Assembly: GCF_019924045.1 (NCBI RefSeq)
Contig: NZ_JAHXBN010000026.1
Coordinates: 27,320 to 91,319, forward strand
Source of the DNA: Dyadobacter fermentans
Lineage (GTDB): Bacteria > Bacteroidota > Bacteroidia > Cytophagales > Spirosomataceae
Length of the DNA: 64,000 nt
Reading direction: 5' to 3'
This document shows, one piece after another, positions 52,719 through 61,172 of the stretch. The notes below the pieces were generated by a model. The model was not told the origin of the DNA. It saw nothing but the letters and a program-made list of their open reading frames with translations, and made no database searches. Both the position numbers and the translations under genes were made by a program. How positions within the stretch are numbered: position 1 is the first letter of the stretch; every line of letters begins with the position of its first letter.

Positions 52719-53819
52719 TCAATTACATCCTCTGCCTGTGACGATCATCTTTCCGTCGATCACTTCGAAACTTGCCTCGATGCCCTTGCAAATAAGGTCC
52801 ATCTTTTCATAAAGGCTTTCGGTCGTGAATGAGGCGGTCAACAGGCATTCCCCGAACAAACGGTGGTCATATACGATGTCGATCCCGTAGGTCTCTTCGA
52901 TATTGTTCAGCAGCTCCGAAACCGGCATGTCCTGGAATTTCAGCAGCGGTGCTGGTAACACCGCCGACGCCAGGATCTCCGGCTCGTCCACCAATCCTTT
53001 GCGGAGCTGTGTTTGCTCACGCGAAAAAAGCACTTTCTGGTTCGGCGTGATGATCGTCCCTGCGAGTTCCGGGCTGGCGATCCCTTCGCACACTTCCGTA
53101 TCCGTACGTGGGAAAACCGAAACTTTACCGGTTTTCACACACACTTCCACCTGTTTCGCATCCTCAAACGCCTTCACCATAAAACTGGTACCCAAAACCT
53201 TGGTAACCAATTCATTGGAATACACTACAAATGGACGCTGACGGTTTTTGGTCACTGTAAAAAATGCCTGCCCCGACAGATACACTTCCCGTAAGGCATT
53301 CTTCACGAAGTCTTTACGATAACTCACACTGCTTTTCGGCTGCAAAAGGATTGTGCTGCTATCCGGCAATGTGAGCAGGATCGGCGACGTGGTAGTGTTG
53401 GTTTGCTCCACCAGCGGTGCCTCCACCGCCGATACTAGTTCCTCGTAGCTCACATGGCTGTCGTGCCGGTTGGGCTGCCTCGCCCAGCCAATCACTAGCA
53501 ACACTACCGCAGCGGCCGAGAGCGACGCCCCCAAACGCAGCCACAGCCCTCGCATGGGCCAGCGGCTTGCCGAATCTTTCCGGCTGTGGATCTCATCGAG
53601 CATGGCTGCTACCCGTGCGTCGGTCGGGAAATCCGCTTCCATTTCAGAACGGATACCCAGCAATACCGACCGTGCACCGGCAATGGCTTCGGCTTTTTCG
53701 GGATGTGTGAGTAAAAAGTTATTCCAAAAATCACAGGTCTCCTGAGACGGGGCCAGTACCCAGGACTTGAAATATTGATCTTCCAGGAAATCAGTTACTT
53801 CGTAATGATAGTAACCCAT
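52719..53819 (-). CDS. FecR-family anti-sigma factor
   Basis: The 366-residue protein has an N-terminal cytoplasmic region that should bind the ECF sigma factor (EDQYFKSWVLAPSQETCDFWNNFL). One transmembrane segment lies near 97-119 (LGASLSAAAVVLLVIGWA). The periplasmic FecR domain starts around 145 (LTLPDSSTILLQPKSSVSYRKDF), and a C-terminal STN-binding-type domain runs from about 285 (LKFQDMPVSELLNNIEETYGI). It relays the substrate signal from the STN-bearing SusC to the sigma factor encoded 85 bp upstream. Confidence 0.94.
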   Translation of the reverse strand: MGYYHYEVTDFLEDQYFKSWVLAPSQETCDFWNNFLLTHPEKAEAIAGARSVLLGIRSEMEADFPTDARVAAMLDEIHSRKDSASRWPMRGLWLRLGASLSAAAVVLLVIGWARQPNRHDSHVSYEELVSAVEAPLVEQTNTTTSPILLTLPDSSTILLQPKSSVSYRKDFVKNALREVYLSGQAFFTVTKNRQRPFVVYSNELVTKVLGTSFMVKAFEDAKQVEVCVKTGKVSVFPRTDTEVCEGIASPELAGTIITPNQKVLFSREQTQLRKGLVDEPEILASAVLPAPLLKFQDMPVSELLNNIEETYGIDIVYDHRLFGECLLTASFTTESLYEKMDLICKGIEASFEVIDGKMIVTGRGCN

Positions 53820-53904
53820 CAGTATGATAATTTGATGAAAAATTTGACTTGGTGCTCAACAAGAAAGAGCAACCGGGCGGGTGGTTTAACTCACTTTTCG
53901 TAAA

Positions 53905-54498
53905 TTATTTTAGAAGAAATAGAAATAATCCCGAAGTAAGGATCGAAATGGTGAGCTGACGAAGCTTAGAAACAGCGCGTTGCACGAGGTTTCTCACCGA
54001 CTGCTCATTAATGGTAAGGATCTGGGAAATCTGGGAATAGCTGAAATCCTGGTAGAACCGCAACATCATGACCTCGTACTGGCGCCCGGGCAGGCTTTTC
54101 AGCCATGCATCGAGCTCGTCCTTCTGCTTCTGCGTCTGCTCCGATTCGATGATTTCGCTCTCTTTCGGAAGCGCAACCGGGTGAAATTCCTCGTCGATCA
54201 GGTCCCAGCGTTCATTGAAACGACCGTTGCAGTTTTTGTGAATACGCCGCCTCAACGAGCGGAAGAGATAAAAACGGGGAGACTCGGCGTCAGCCAGGCG
54301 AGAGCGGCTCTGCCATAGGTCGATAAACAAATCCTGAACGAGGTCCTCTACTACGGCTTCGTCCGCGATCAGTTTTTTTCCGTAACTGTATAGAACCCTC
54401 ACATACCGCTGATACAGTAAAGTGAATGCCTCCTCGTCTCCCTGCCGGAAGCGTTGCCAGAGCATTCTATCATCGGTATCGGTAAAAAGAGAAGCCAA
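53905..54498 (-). CDS. ECF RNA polymerase sigma factor (FecI-like)
   Basis: The 197-residue protein shows region 2 (DEEAFTLLYQRYVRVLYSYGKKL ... VEDLVQDLFIDLWQSR at about 18-72) and region 4 (LPGRQYEVMMLRFYQDFSYSQISQILTINEQSVRNLVQRAV at about 130-172). It is paired with a FecR anti-sigma gene and followed by SusC/SusD, the standard transenvelope-signalling order in Bacteroidota. It should drive expression of the downstream transporter genes on substrate sensing. A C-terminal hydrophobic tail (LTISILTSGLFLFLL) is common in this subgroup. Confidence 0.95.
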   Translation of the reverse strand: MASLFTDTDDRMLWQRFRQGDEEAFTLLYQRYVRVLYSYGKKLIADEAVVEDLVQDLFIDLWQSRSRLADAESPRFYLFRSLRRRIHKNCNGRFNERWDLIDEEFHPVALPKESEIIESEQTQKQKDELDAWLKSLPGRQYEVMMLRFYQDFSYSQISQILTINEQSVRNLVQRAVSKLRQLTISILTSGLFLFLLK

Positions 54499-54520
54499 AT
54501 AGTCAGGTTTTTGCTTTTAT

Positions 54521-54552
54521 CAAAAATACTAAAAAATGTTCAAATAGAACAA
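54521..54552 (-). promoter_or_regulatory. Promoter of the ECF sigma gene
   Basis: On the minus strand TTG (54552-54550), a 21-bp gap and TATTTTTG (54528-54521) match the -33/-7 pattern, 22 bp before the ATG. This is a housekeeping-type promoter, as expected for the sigma/anti-sigma pair. Confidence 0.55.
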
Positions 54553-54685
54553 TTCAAACGGACATTCCCTTCGAATATTCGCATTTTCATGTCCTATATT
54601 GACATATTTGGCATAATATAAACCGCTGGATACATAGCAATTAGCCCGACATCCGCCGGGAAGGCTCACCTGACTCCTCGCGGGC

Positions 54686-55090
54686 TCATGAAGCCAGGCG
54701 GCTATCAATCAATTGAAAAAAATCTCTCCGCATTTCCTCTATGTCCGGGCTTTTCTTCATAAAACCGGAGGCGCCGAGTTCCATGCACTTCGCCACGATT
54801 TCCTTCTGATCGGAGGTTGAGTACATGTAAATCGGCGTTTTCACCAGCCTGGGGTTCTGCTTCAATTCCACGAGCAATTCCATCCCATTCATCTTGGGCA
54901 TATTGATGTCAATAAAGATCAGGTGGGGCTGATAGCTGTCCCCGCCTAGCTTTTCCAGCGCCTGGATGCCGTCGCATGCAAACTCGCATTCAACACCCGC
55001 GCCTGTATCCTGCATCGTAAGCAGGAATATCTCCTGATCGTCGACATCGTCATCAACCAGCAGAACCAAAATGTTTTCGGGTATCATCAT
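54686..55090 (-). CDS. Single-domain response regulator (receiver only)
   Basis: The 134-residue protein is a complete receiver domain with no output domain. Acidic pair D13/D14 (LLVDDDVDDQEIF), phosphoacceptor D61 (LIFIDINMPKMNG), YMYSTSD and the lysine loop GASGFMKKS are all present. Such Rcp1/CheY-like proteins often work with hybrid kinases encoded elsewhere; no kinase is adjacent. The DDxDDQE start is typical of the Rcp1-like subgroup. Confidence 0.95.
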   Translation of the reverse strand: MMIPENILVLLVDDDVDDQEIFLLTMQDTGAGVECEFACDGIQALEKLGGDSYQPHLIFIDINMPKMNGMELLVELKQNPRLVKTPIYMYSTSDQKEIVAKCMELGASGFMKKSPDIEEMRRDFFQLIDSRLAS

Positions 55091-55428
55091 TTTACAGGTA
55101 AATGGCTACGGTCTGCCGGGCCGCAGCAACGCAAAGAATGCAGCGGCCGACCTTCCGGTTATTATGCAAATGGCAAAATCCGTTCCATGACCGCTGTCCG
55201 GCAAACGCTACCCCGGCTGCGGCGAGAATGGCCCAGTAACGTACGTCACTGCATACCGGCCTGTAAAACGGATTGTTGTGTTAGGAAAAAATTTGCACGG
55301 TCCCTGTAAGCGAAGCAGCAATATTGCGAGCTTTTTGTAGAATTTCTTCAAAATAAGATAGTATAAAAGTAGAATTAATTAAGTTTTCAGTATACTTGCG
55401 GCTACAACATTTAGCCAACACTATTTCA
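55091..55428. other. 338-bp intergenic region with no gene
   Basis: No gene or stable hairpin was recognised. A -7-like TATACTTG at 55391-55398, 30 bp before the next ATG, may be the promoter of the lipoprotein gene. The rest is A/T-rich towards the right side. Confidence 0.4.
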
Positions 55429-56016
55429 ATGAAGAAAAATCTCCTCCATTTGTGGCTGTTCATGCTCATGGCAGCCGTGTCCTTCTCATGTAGCGACGAC
55501 GACGACAAAACCCCTGAGACCATCAAGCTCGAAGACTCCTGGAAGGATGGATGGTCTTCGCAAAAAGTGCTCGACATTGCAAAGGGCCAGCGCCCGGCTC
55601 CGTCGGTTTACCTCGATCAGAAGTATATCGATTTTCATTTGGCGCAGTTCAACGGCGGTGCTACTTACCTCGTCACCAAGTCGTCATTGGATAAATACGG
55701 CCGCGATACCCTGGGCTATCCCGACAATACGCAATTCGTGATGACAAAAGCTGAAATGGACGCCATGCTGACCAAAACGGCCAAGGACATCAGCAAAATA
55801 GAAACAGAACTGGGTATACCAGCCGGCAGCTGGAAAGGCCAGGAAATGGTACGGATATCGATCTCCGATCCCAAAGCATTGAACGTACGCGTTCCTTCGG
55901 GCAACGAAATGGGCGCCAACAGCTTGTGGCTCCCGGGCGGGCATCTGCCGACGGGCTATTCCGAAGCCGTTATCAACAAGATCCCGAAAGGAAAATACAC
56001 GGAAACACCACTATAA
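55429..56016 (+). CDS. Surface-export lipoprotein of unknown function
   Basis: The 195-residue product has a lipoprotein signal with lipidated Cys21 followed at once by SDDDDK. SDDDD right after the cysteine equals the surface-export signal reported for Bacteroides, so the protein is probably exposed on the cell surface. The mature part is hydrophilic with no domain I recognise; a segment reading GNEMGANSLWLPGGHLPTGY near the C-terminus may be a conserved motif. It stands alone with a terminator after it. Confidence 0.8.
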   Translation: MKKNLLHLWLFMLMAAVSFSCSDDDDKTPETIKLEDSWKDGWSSQKVLDIAKGQRPAPSVYLDQKYIDFHLAQFNGGATYLVTKSSLDKYGRDTLGYPDNTQFVMTKAEMDAMLTKTAKDISKIETELGIPAGSWKGQEMVRISISDPKALNVRVPSGNEMGANSLWLPGGHLPTGYSEAVINKIPKGKYTETPL

Positions 56017-56030
56017 CCATGAAAACAAGG

Positions 56031-56059
56031 CAGCACGTTGGGCGACGTGCTGTCCTTTA
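56031..56059 (+). terminator. Terminator after the surface lipoprotein gene
   Basis: CAGCACGT (56031-56038) pairs with ACGTGCTG (56045-56052), followed by TCCTTTATTTTT. It starts 14 bp after the stop codon. Confidence 0.75.
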
Positions 56060-56099
56060 TTTTTGACGTATATTTAGCCCCCGCATAACGCTTTTTTAC

Positions 56100-56324
56100 A
56101 TGAAAGAAATTGCCAAGGAAGCCTGGAACTACACTTTTTCCGAACAACATCCCGGAGATTACATTCTCTCGGTGGTATGCGGAGGGGCTGGTTTGTATGA
56201 TTTTGTGATCCGCCTCACAAGCGCGCAGATCGCCGCCTACGAGCGCGAGGGTATTCCTTACATTTCCAGGCTGGCCGAAGAGGTTCGCTACGACCAGACG
56301 CCCTTCAACACACAAAAGGCCTGA
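56100..56324 (+). CDS. Small protein of unknown function (74 residues)
   Basis: The frame begins MKEIAKEAWNYTFSEQHPGDY and ends TPFNTQKA. It has no signal peptide or membrane segment, and a pattern of strands followed by a helix (RLTSAQIAAYEREG). Its ATG is 38 bp after one terminator and its stop 40 bp before another, so it behaves as a separate transcription unit. I recognise no family. Codon use looks like that of its neighbours, which supports a real gene. Confidence 0.65.
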   Translation: MKEIAKEAWNYTFSEQHPGDYILSVVCGGAGLYDFVIRLTSAQIAAYEREGIPYISRLAEEVRYDQTPFNTQKA

Positions 56325-56364
56325 CGGCCAACCTTCTTTTTCCCAAGCTGATTAACAGACTTTT

Positions 56365-56386
56365 AAAGGCCTATCCGGGCCTTTTT
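56365..56386 (+). terminator. Terminator after the small orphan gene
   Basis: AAAGGCC (56365-56371) pairs with GGCCTTT (56378-56384), followed by TTATTTTTT. It lies 40 bp after the stop. Confidence 0.75.
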
Positions 56387-56491
56387 ATTTTTTCCCGTGC
56401 AACGTTTCGGGAACTCGGTCGTCATTGCATTGCATTCGCCGCACGGCATCCGGCAGTGAGTGCAGATCGAACAGTCGTTAATTAGCCATGT

Positions 56492-58897
56492 ATGAAAACA
56501 CCCCTACTCACCCTGGCCATTCTGGCCCTCACCCTACATTTCGTTTCCGCCCAGCATGTACGGATTTCCGGTTTGCTGATGGATTCCACAGCCAGTAAAC
56601 CGGTAGAATTCGCCACGGTGGCGTTGCTGAAAGACGGCAAGATCACCGAAGGCGTTACGGCTGATGCCAAGGGCCGGTTTACATTCACGAAGGTGGTGCC
56701 GGGCGTCTACATCGTCCAGGCCTCGCTGCTCGGTTATACGACCAAAACTTTCGGCCCGGTGCATGCCGACAAGGAGGATGTCGAGCTGGGTATCATCAAA
56801 CTGGCTTCCGCGGCACAAAACCTGAAAGAAGTTACTGTCAGCGAACAGAAAGCGCTCTTCGAAGAACGTTCCGACAGAATGGTTTACAATGCGGAAAAGG
56901 ACATCAGCATCAAGGGCGGTGACGCTACCGATGTTTTAAAGAAAATCCCGTCCATTGCGGTGGATATTGAAGGCAACGTGCAGCTCCGCGGCAGCGGCAA
57001 TATTAAGGTGCTTATCAATAACAAGCCTTCCAATGTTGTCGCACGCAGCGTTTCCGAAGCATTAAAGCAAATTCCAGCGGACATTATCAAGCAGGTGGAG
57101 GTAATCACCTCTCCTTCTGCCAAATACGACGCGGAAGGCACAGCCGGCATTATCAATATTATTACCAAAAAGAATACACTGAAAGGAACCAACGGCTCCA
57201 TCAGCCCTAATTTCGGACAATGGAACAACTGGCCCAATGCAAGTATCAGCCACCGCAACAAAGGCCTGACGCTCTCTGCAAACGGCGGTTTCAGCAACTG
57301 GAAAAACAAGCGGTATATGCAGCAGCTCCGCACATTTACCAATGCCGACACCGTCACCAACCAGGATCAGTTACAATGGATCCGCGGCCGGGGCAGGAAC
57401 GTGTATGGGTCCTTCAACGCCGACTGGGATATCGACTCACTCAACCGCGTCGGCACGGGTATCAACTATTATAATGGTATCAACACCAATTACTTCGATA
57501 TTACTTTCGACGAGACCAGCCTGGGCGTTTCCCGACAGTATTTTCAGCGTGATATGCGCCGTACTTACGACTGGCAGGGCGCGACAGTCAATTTCGACTA
57601 CACCCGCTTGTTCAAAAAACCTAAAAAGGAACTCACCCTGCTGATGATGTACTCCTTCGAAGGTGAGGACAGCGACTACGATTCCGATCTTCAAAACCGA
57701 AGCAATGCGGTCTACTACCGCGAAAAGAGTTATAACATCAGCAATAATAAGGAAGGGACGATCCAGCTGGATTTCACCAATCCGCTCGACAGCATCAGTA
57801 CCCTCGAAACAGGTACCAAAACGATTTTCCGCAAAATCCTGAGCGACTACCGCATATCCAGCGCCATCGACGGTTCGGACGATTTCCACGATATGCCGGA
57901 GCAGGCCAATGTGTTCGATTATGCCCAGCAGGTTACCTCCGCCTACCTGGTTTACAACCGCACGCCGAAGAAGAAATGGGGCATTAACCTCGGCGCGCGT
58001 TACGAGCACACATTCATCCAAGCCAACTTCCTGAATGGCACGGCCTCTTTTTCCAACAATTACGGTAACCTCATCCCGAGCGTGAGCCTGTCAAGGAGCC
58101 TCAAAAAGAACCAGCAGGTGCGTGTGAGCTACACCCAGCGCATTCAGCGGCCGCAGTTTTTTTACCTCAATCCCTACGTAAACCAGGCCGATTCCAAAAA
58201 CCAGTACGGTGGCAACCCGTACCTGAAACCCGAGCTGACACATTCGGTGGAAGCGAATTACAGCGTGTCGATCAAGCAGACGAGCATTAATGCATCGTTT
58301 TTCCTGCGCCAGACCAACAACGCGATCGAGAGCATCAGTACCGTCGATAGCGCCGGCGTTCTGAAACAGATTTTCCAGAACGTAGCGCAGAACTCCGCCT
58401 ACGGCCTCAACCTGAGCGCCAATACCAAAATCATGAAGCAATGGTCGGTCAATGGCTCGCTCAACCTCTTCTATAATGTACTGGAAAGCGCCGAGCTCAA
58501 AACGCGCAATGCCGACTGGATGTACCGCATCAACCTGAACTCGACCATCGATTTCGGCAAAGGCATCAAAGCGCAGCTCTTCGGGTTTTACAACTCGCCG
58601 CGCGTGAACCTTCAGGGCAGCTACGGCGGCTTCGGGTTCTATAATATTGTATTGCAAAAAGAAGTGCTGAAAAAGAAAGGAACGATCGGCTTTGGCTATG
58701 ACAACCCGTTCAATCAGAGAATACGGTGGAAAAACGACTTTGTAGGACCGAATTTCGTGCAAACGCAAGACGTAGCCATGTACCGCCGCGGCTGGCGCCT
58801 CAACCTGAAATACGAATTCGGACAGGTATCGGGCAACCAGCGTCAGAAAAAACGGATCAGCAACGATGATAAGAAGGCTGGCGAAGGGAATAATTAA
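56492..58897 (+). CDS. Outer-membrane beta-barrel protein, TonB-dependent receptor-like
   Basis: The 801-residue protein has a signal peptide (MKTPLLTLAILALTLHFVSA). A carboxypeptidase-regulatory-like domain covers about 22-110, and a plug about 120-225 (VLKKIPSIAVDIEGNVQLRG, then IIKQVEVITSPSAKYDAEGTAGIINI). A long OMP_b-brl_3-type barrel follows, and the tail is basic (RQKKRISNDDKKAG) instead of ending in an aromatic residue. It is the third barrel of this class in the window and lacks a SusD. Substrate unknown. Terminators lie on both sides, so it is a single-gene unit. Confidence 0.9.
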   Translation: MKTPLLTLAILALTLHFVSAQHVRISGLLMDSTASKPVEFATVALLKDGKITEGVTADAKGRFTFTKVVPGVYIVQASLLGYTTKTFGPVHADKEDVELGIIKLASAAQNLKEVTVSEQKALFEERSDRMVYNAEKDISIKGGDATDVLKKIPSIAVDIEGNVQLRGSGNIKVLINNKPSNVVARSVSEALKQIPADIIKQVEVITSPSAKYDAEGTAGIINIITKKNTLKGTNGSISPNFGQWNNWPNASISHRNKGLTLSANGGFSNWKNKRYMQQLRTFTNADTVTNQDQLQWIRGRGRNVYGSFNADWDIDSLNRVGTGINYYNGINTNYFDITFDETSLGVSRQYFQRDMRRTYDWQGATVNFDYTRLFKKPKKELTLLMMYSFEGEDSDYDSDLQNRSNAVYYREKSYNISNNKEGTIQLDFTNPLDSISTLETGTKTIFRKILSDYRISSAIDGSDDFHDMPEQANVFDYAQQVTSAYLVYNRTPKKKWGINLGARYEHTFIQANFLNGTASFSNNYGNLIPSVSLSRSLKKNQQVRVSYTQRIQRPQFFYLNPYVNQADSKNQYGGNPYLKPELTHSVEANYSVSIKQTSINASFFLRQTNNAIESISTVDSAGVLKQIFQNVAQNSAYGLNLSANTKIMKQWSVNGSLNLFYNVLESAELKTRNADWMYRINLNSTIDFGKGIKAQLFGFYNSPRVNLQGSYGGFGFYNIVLQKEVLKKKGTIGFGYDNPFNQRIRWKNDFVGPNFVQTQDVAMYRRGWRLNLKYEFGQVSGNQRQKKRISNDDKKAGEGNN

Positions 58898-58937
58898 GGT
58901 TCAGCAGCATTACTAAATCGGACGGAACGAGGTAAGG

Positions 58938-58972
58938 CCCGGGTTTTGTAAAAAAAACCCGGGTATTTTTTT
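58938..58972 (+). terminator. Terminator after the third barrel gene
   Basis: CCCGGGTTTT (58938-58947) pairs with AAAACCCGGG (58954-58963), followed by TATTTTTTT. The T-run touches the operator of the next operon. Confidence 0.85.
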
Positions 58973-59017
58973 GGAAACCGTATGGTTTCATTTATATTTG
59001 GAAACCATACGGTTTCC
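58971..59017 (+). promoter_or_regulatory. Promoter overlapped by two operator copies for the ArsR regulator
   Basis: TTG (58971-58973), a 19-bp gap and TATATTTG (58993-59000) form a good Bacteroidota promoter. GGAAACCGTATGGTTTCA (58973-58990) and GGAAACCATACGGTTTCC (59000-59017) are inverted copies of each other (17 of 18 bases), and each is itself nearly palindromic. One copy covers the -33 to -7 gap and the other the start region. Binding by the ArsR protein encoded 25 bp downstream would block transcription. Confidence 0.75.
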
Positions 59018-59042
59018 ATTTTATTTTTACGACTTACCCATT

Positions 59043-59375
59043 ATGAACCAGACGCGGCGCGATGTTTTTCAGGCTATTTCAGATCCCACCCGGCGGGAGA
59101 TCATCGGCTTGCTGGCGCGGCATTCGCTCAACCTGAACAAAGTCGCCGATCATTTCACCATGAGCAGACCCGCGGTTGCAAAGCATATCCGTATCCTGAC
59201 GGAATGCGGGCTGGTGGTGGTGCAAACCCGGGGCCGCGAAACCTTCTGCCAGGCCGATTTGAAAGGCCTCAAACAAGTTTCCGAATGGGCCAATACCTAC
59301 CAGGAGTTCTGGAACGACAAGCTGGATGCGCTGGAACGCTTCCTCGACGAGGACCCTTCCGATGAAAATCTCTGA
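59043..59375 (+). CDS. ArsR-family transcriptional regulator
   Basis: The 110-residue winged-helix protein reads ISDPTRREIIGLLARHSLNLNKVADHF, then the recognition helix MSRPAVAKHIRILTECGLV and the wing RGRETFCQA. It lacks obvious metal-binding Cys pairs and belongs to the SdpR-like type often paired with SRPBCC proteins. The ATG at 59043 fits the family start; codons upstream overlap the operator. It is co-transcribed with the SRPBCC gene 21 bp downstream and probably represses its own promoter. Confidence 0.93.
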   Translation: MNQTRRDVFQAISDPTRREIIGLLARHSLNLNKVADHFTMSRPAVAKHIRILTECGLVVVQTRGRETFCQADLKGLKQVSEWANTYQEFWNDKLDALERFLDEDPSDENL

Positions 59376-59396
59376 ACTTTTAACCCCATAACAACG

Positions 59397-59828
59397 ATGG
59401 CTTTTGAACCTTTTGTTTTAGAAAGAGTCCTGAATGCACCGCCTGCGCGCGTGTGGCGAGCCCTGACCGATGCCGGCCAGATGAAAAAGTGGTATTTCGA
59501 CATCCCGGATTTCAAAGCGGAGCCCGGCTTCGAGTTTGAGTTTACTGCCGGTAGCGAGGACAGGCAATACCGCCATCTCTGCAAGGTCACGGAAGCGGAT
59601 CCGGAGCGTAAACTCGCCTACTCATGGCGTTACGCCGATTACCCCGGCGACTCCGAGGTAAGTTTCGAGCTCATTCCCGAGGGTGGAAAGACCCGCCTGC
59701 GCCTCACGCACAAGGGCTTGCACACCTTCCCGAAAGACCACGCGGATTTCGGACTGCAAAGCTTCACTGCCGGCTGGACGCACATCATCGGCAAAAGTCT
59801 GGCGGAATTTGTGGAGCAGGAAGGTTAA
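59397..59828 (+). CDS. SRPBCC/AHSA1-family protein in an ArsR operon
   Basis: The 143-residue protein has the AHSA1 pattern: LERVLNAPPARVWRALTDAGQMKKWYFD, FEFEFTAGSEDRQYRH, and the C-terminal SFTAGWTHIIGKSLAEFVE. It probably binds a hydrophobic ligand. ArsR-SRPBCC operons are common; the ligand that releases the regulator may be what the SRPBCC protein binds. Its stop overlaps that of the converging SDR gene by 4 bp. Confidence 0.92.
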   Translation: MAFEPFVLERVLNAPPARVWRALTDAGQMKKWYFDIPDFKAEPGFEFEFTAGSEDRQYRHLCKVTEADPERKLAYSWRYADYPGDSEVSFELIPEGGKTRLRLTHKGLHTFPKDHADFGLQSFTAGWTHIIGKSLAEFVEQEG

Positions 59829-60871
59829 GGAATCACCTTTTCCGCGCGCAGCTGATCGAATATGCGATAGAACATCTGTTCGGTATCCGCATATTCGTGA
59901 AAACCAAGCCGCCTGGCCTTCGAGCCGTCTGCGAGAAAATCGTAGTCCCAGGAGAATACAAAATCCCCGAAAGGCCAGGTGGATAATGCTTCATAGCCGT
60001 ACCGCAATCCATGGCGCTCGCGAAGGGCTTCCCACACGGGCGCCTTATCGCGCATTACCTCCGCGAGCGGAAGCTGCACGGGCGGGGCGGTTTCGAGCCC
60101 GAAGTACCGGCCGATTTTCGGCCACATTTCCTCCCAGCGAAACAGATCTCCATTATTAATATTAAATGCCTGATTGGCAGCCGCCGGGGTAGTAGCAGCC
60201 CACACGGTGGCTTTGGCGAGCAAATCGGCGTCGGTCAGTTCGATAAGCGGATGATAGGCGCCGGGTTTGCCCGGGAACCGGAACGGAACATTCAATTCCT
60301 TCGAAATGGAGGCATAAACCGCGATCAGCGATACCAGATTGAGCGGGTTTCCAGGTGCAAAACCACCCACAACCGATGGCCGGATCGCCGACCAGTTCCA
60401 TGTTTTCCCGTGCTGTACGGCGCTAATGTACCGCTGCTGCTCGGTCATGAACTCGGGAAGCATAATCGGCGGGTCGTCTTCCCGCGCGGGCGTCCTGAAC
60501 GGGCCCAGGTGCGCACCGTACACTTTATAGCCTTGCATAAAACTGATGTGTTCGAGTTTCGGGGAAACCTTTTCAATCGTTTCCACTACATTCCGGAACA
60601 TAGTCATATTAGGCGGTACCAATTCGGCCCAGGTAGGTTTGTCCTGGTAGGCCGTGTAAAAAACGTGCGTCACATGATCCAGCGTCGCGAACTGAGTGGC
60701 TACATCCGCCTCGTCGAGCAAATCGACCACGATGGTTTCCACACTTCCCGGCAACGGCTTTCTCGACGTGCCTATCACCTTCCAGTCGGGCAGCGATCGC
60801 AAGTGGGCAATCAGGTTCCTGCCGATTACACCGCTAGCTCCTACTACCAGCGCAGTTTTCAGATTTTCCAT
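59825..60871 (-). CDS. SDR-family reductase (progesterone 5-beta-reductase-like)
   Basis: The 348-residue protein has an N-terminal Rossmann fold with GASGVIGRN and the arginine-type NADP motif VIGTSRKPL. The segment GYKVYGAHLGPFRTPAREDDP matches the PRISE (5-beta-reductase/iridoid synthase-like) subgroup, where Tyr and Lys act in reducing activated enones. Reduction of reactive carbonyls would suit the neighbouring quinone genes. The ATG at 60871 (MENLKTALVVGAS) was preferred to 60889, which would overlap the upstream gene. Confidence 0.87.
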   Translation of the reverse strand: MENLKTALVVGASGVIGRNLIAHLRSLPDWKVIGTSRKPLPGSVETIVVDLLDEADVATQFATLDHVTHVFYTAYQDKPTWAELVPPNMTMFRNVVETIEKVSPKLEHISFMQGYKVYGAHLGPFRTPAREDDPPIMLPEFMTEQQRYISAVQHGKTWNWSAIRPSVVGGFAPGNPLNLVSLIAVYASISKELNVPFRFPGKPGAYHPLIELTDADLLAKATVWAATTPAAANQAFNINNGDLFRWEEMWPKIGRYFGLETAPPVQLPLAEVMRDKAPVWEALRERHGLRYGYEALSTWPFGDFVFSWDYDFLADGSKARRLGFHEYADTEQMFYRIFDQLRAEKVIP

Positions 60872-60875
60872 GGGA

Positions 60876-61169
60876 TCAGGCCCTGTCAAGGGGTTGCGTC
60901 AGATAGATTTGCGGATTCGTTTCCAGCTTTTCCAACGATGCCCCAAATGCCTGGATGTAAGCCTGCGCATTATGGGCATCCAGCCCCTCGCGGCTTTCCC
61001 ATATTTCCTGGAATACAAATACATTCGGATTGTTTTCGTCCTGATACAAATCGTATTGCAAACAAGCCGGTTCCTTTCTCGATTCGGTTACCATGTTCAA
61101 CAGCGTCGCGCGAACCTCGTCGCGGTGCGCTGTTTTGCTTTCGATGACGGCGGTAAGATAGATAGCCAT
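60876..61169 (-). CDS. ygiN: Antibiotic-biosynthesis monooxygenase-fold protein (YgiN-like quinol monooxygenase)
   Basis: The 97-residue ABM-fold protein reads YLTAVIESKTAHRDEVRATLL, then EPACLQYDLYQDENNPNVFVFQEIWES and a C-terminal strand. YgiN in E. coli oxidises quinols and is encoded next to the quinone reductase MdaB. The same pair occurs here: the MdaB-like gene lies 4 bp upstream and the reductase gene 4 bp downstream. The symbol is by likeness and context. Confidence 0.82.
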   Translation of the reverse strand: MAIYLTAVIESKTAHRDEVRATLLNMVTESRKEPACLQYDLYQDENNPNVFVFQEIWESREGLDAHNAQAYIQAFGASLEKLETNPQIYLTQPLDRA

Positions 61170-61172
61170 AGG

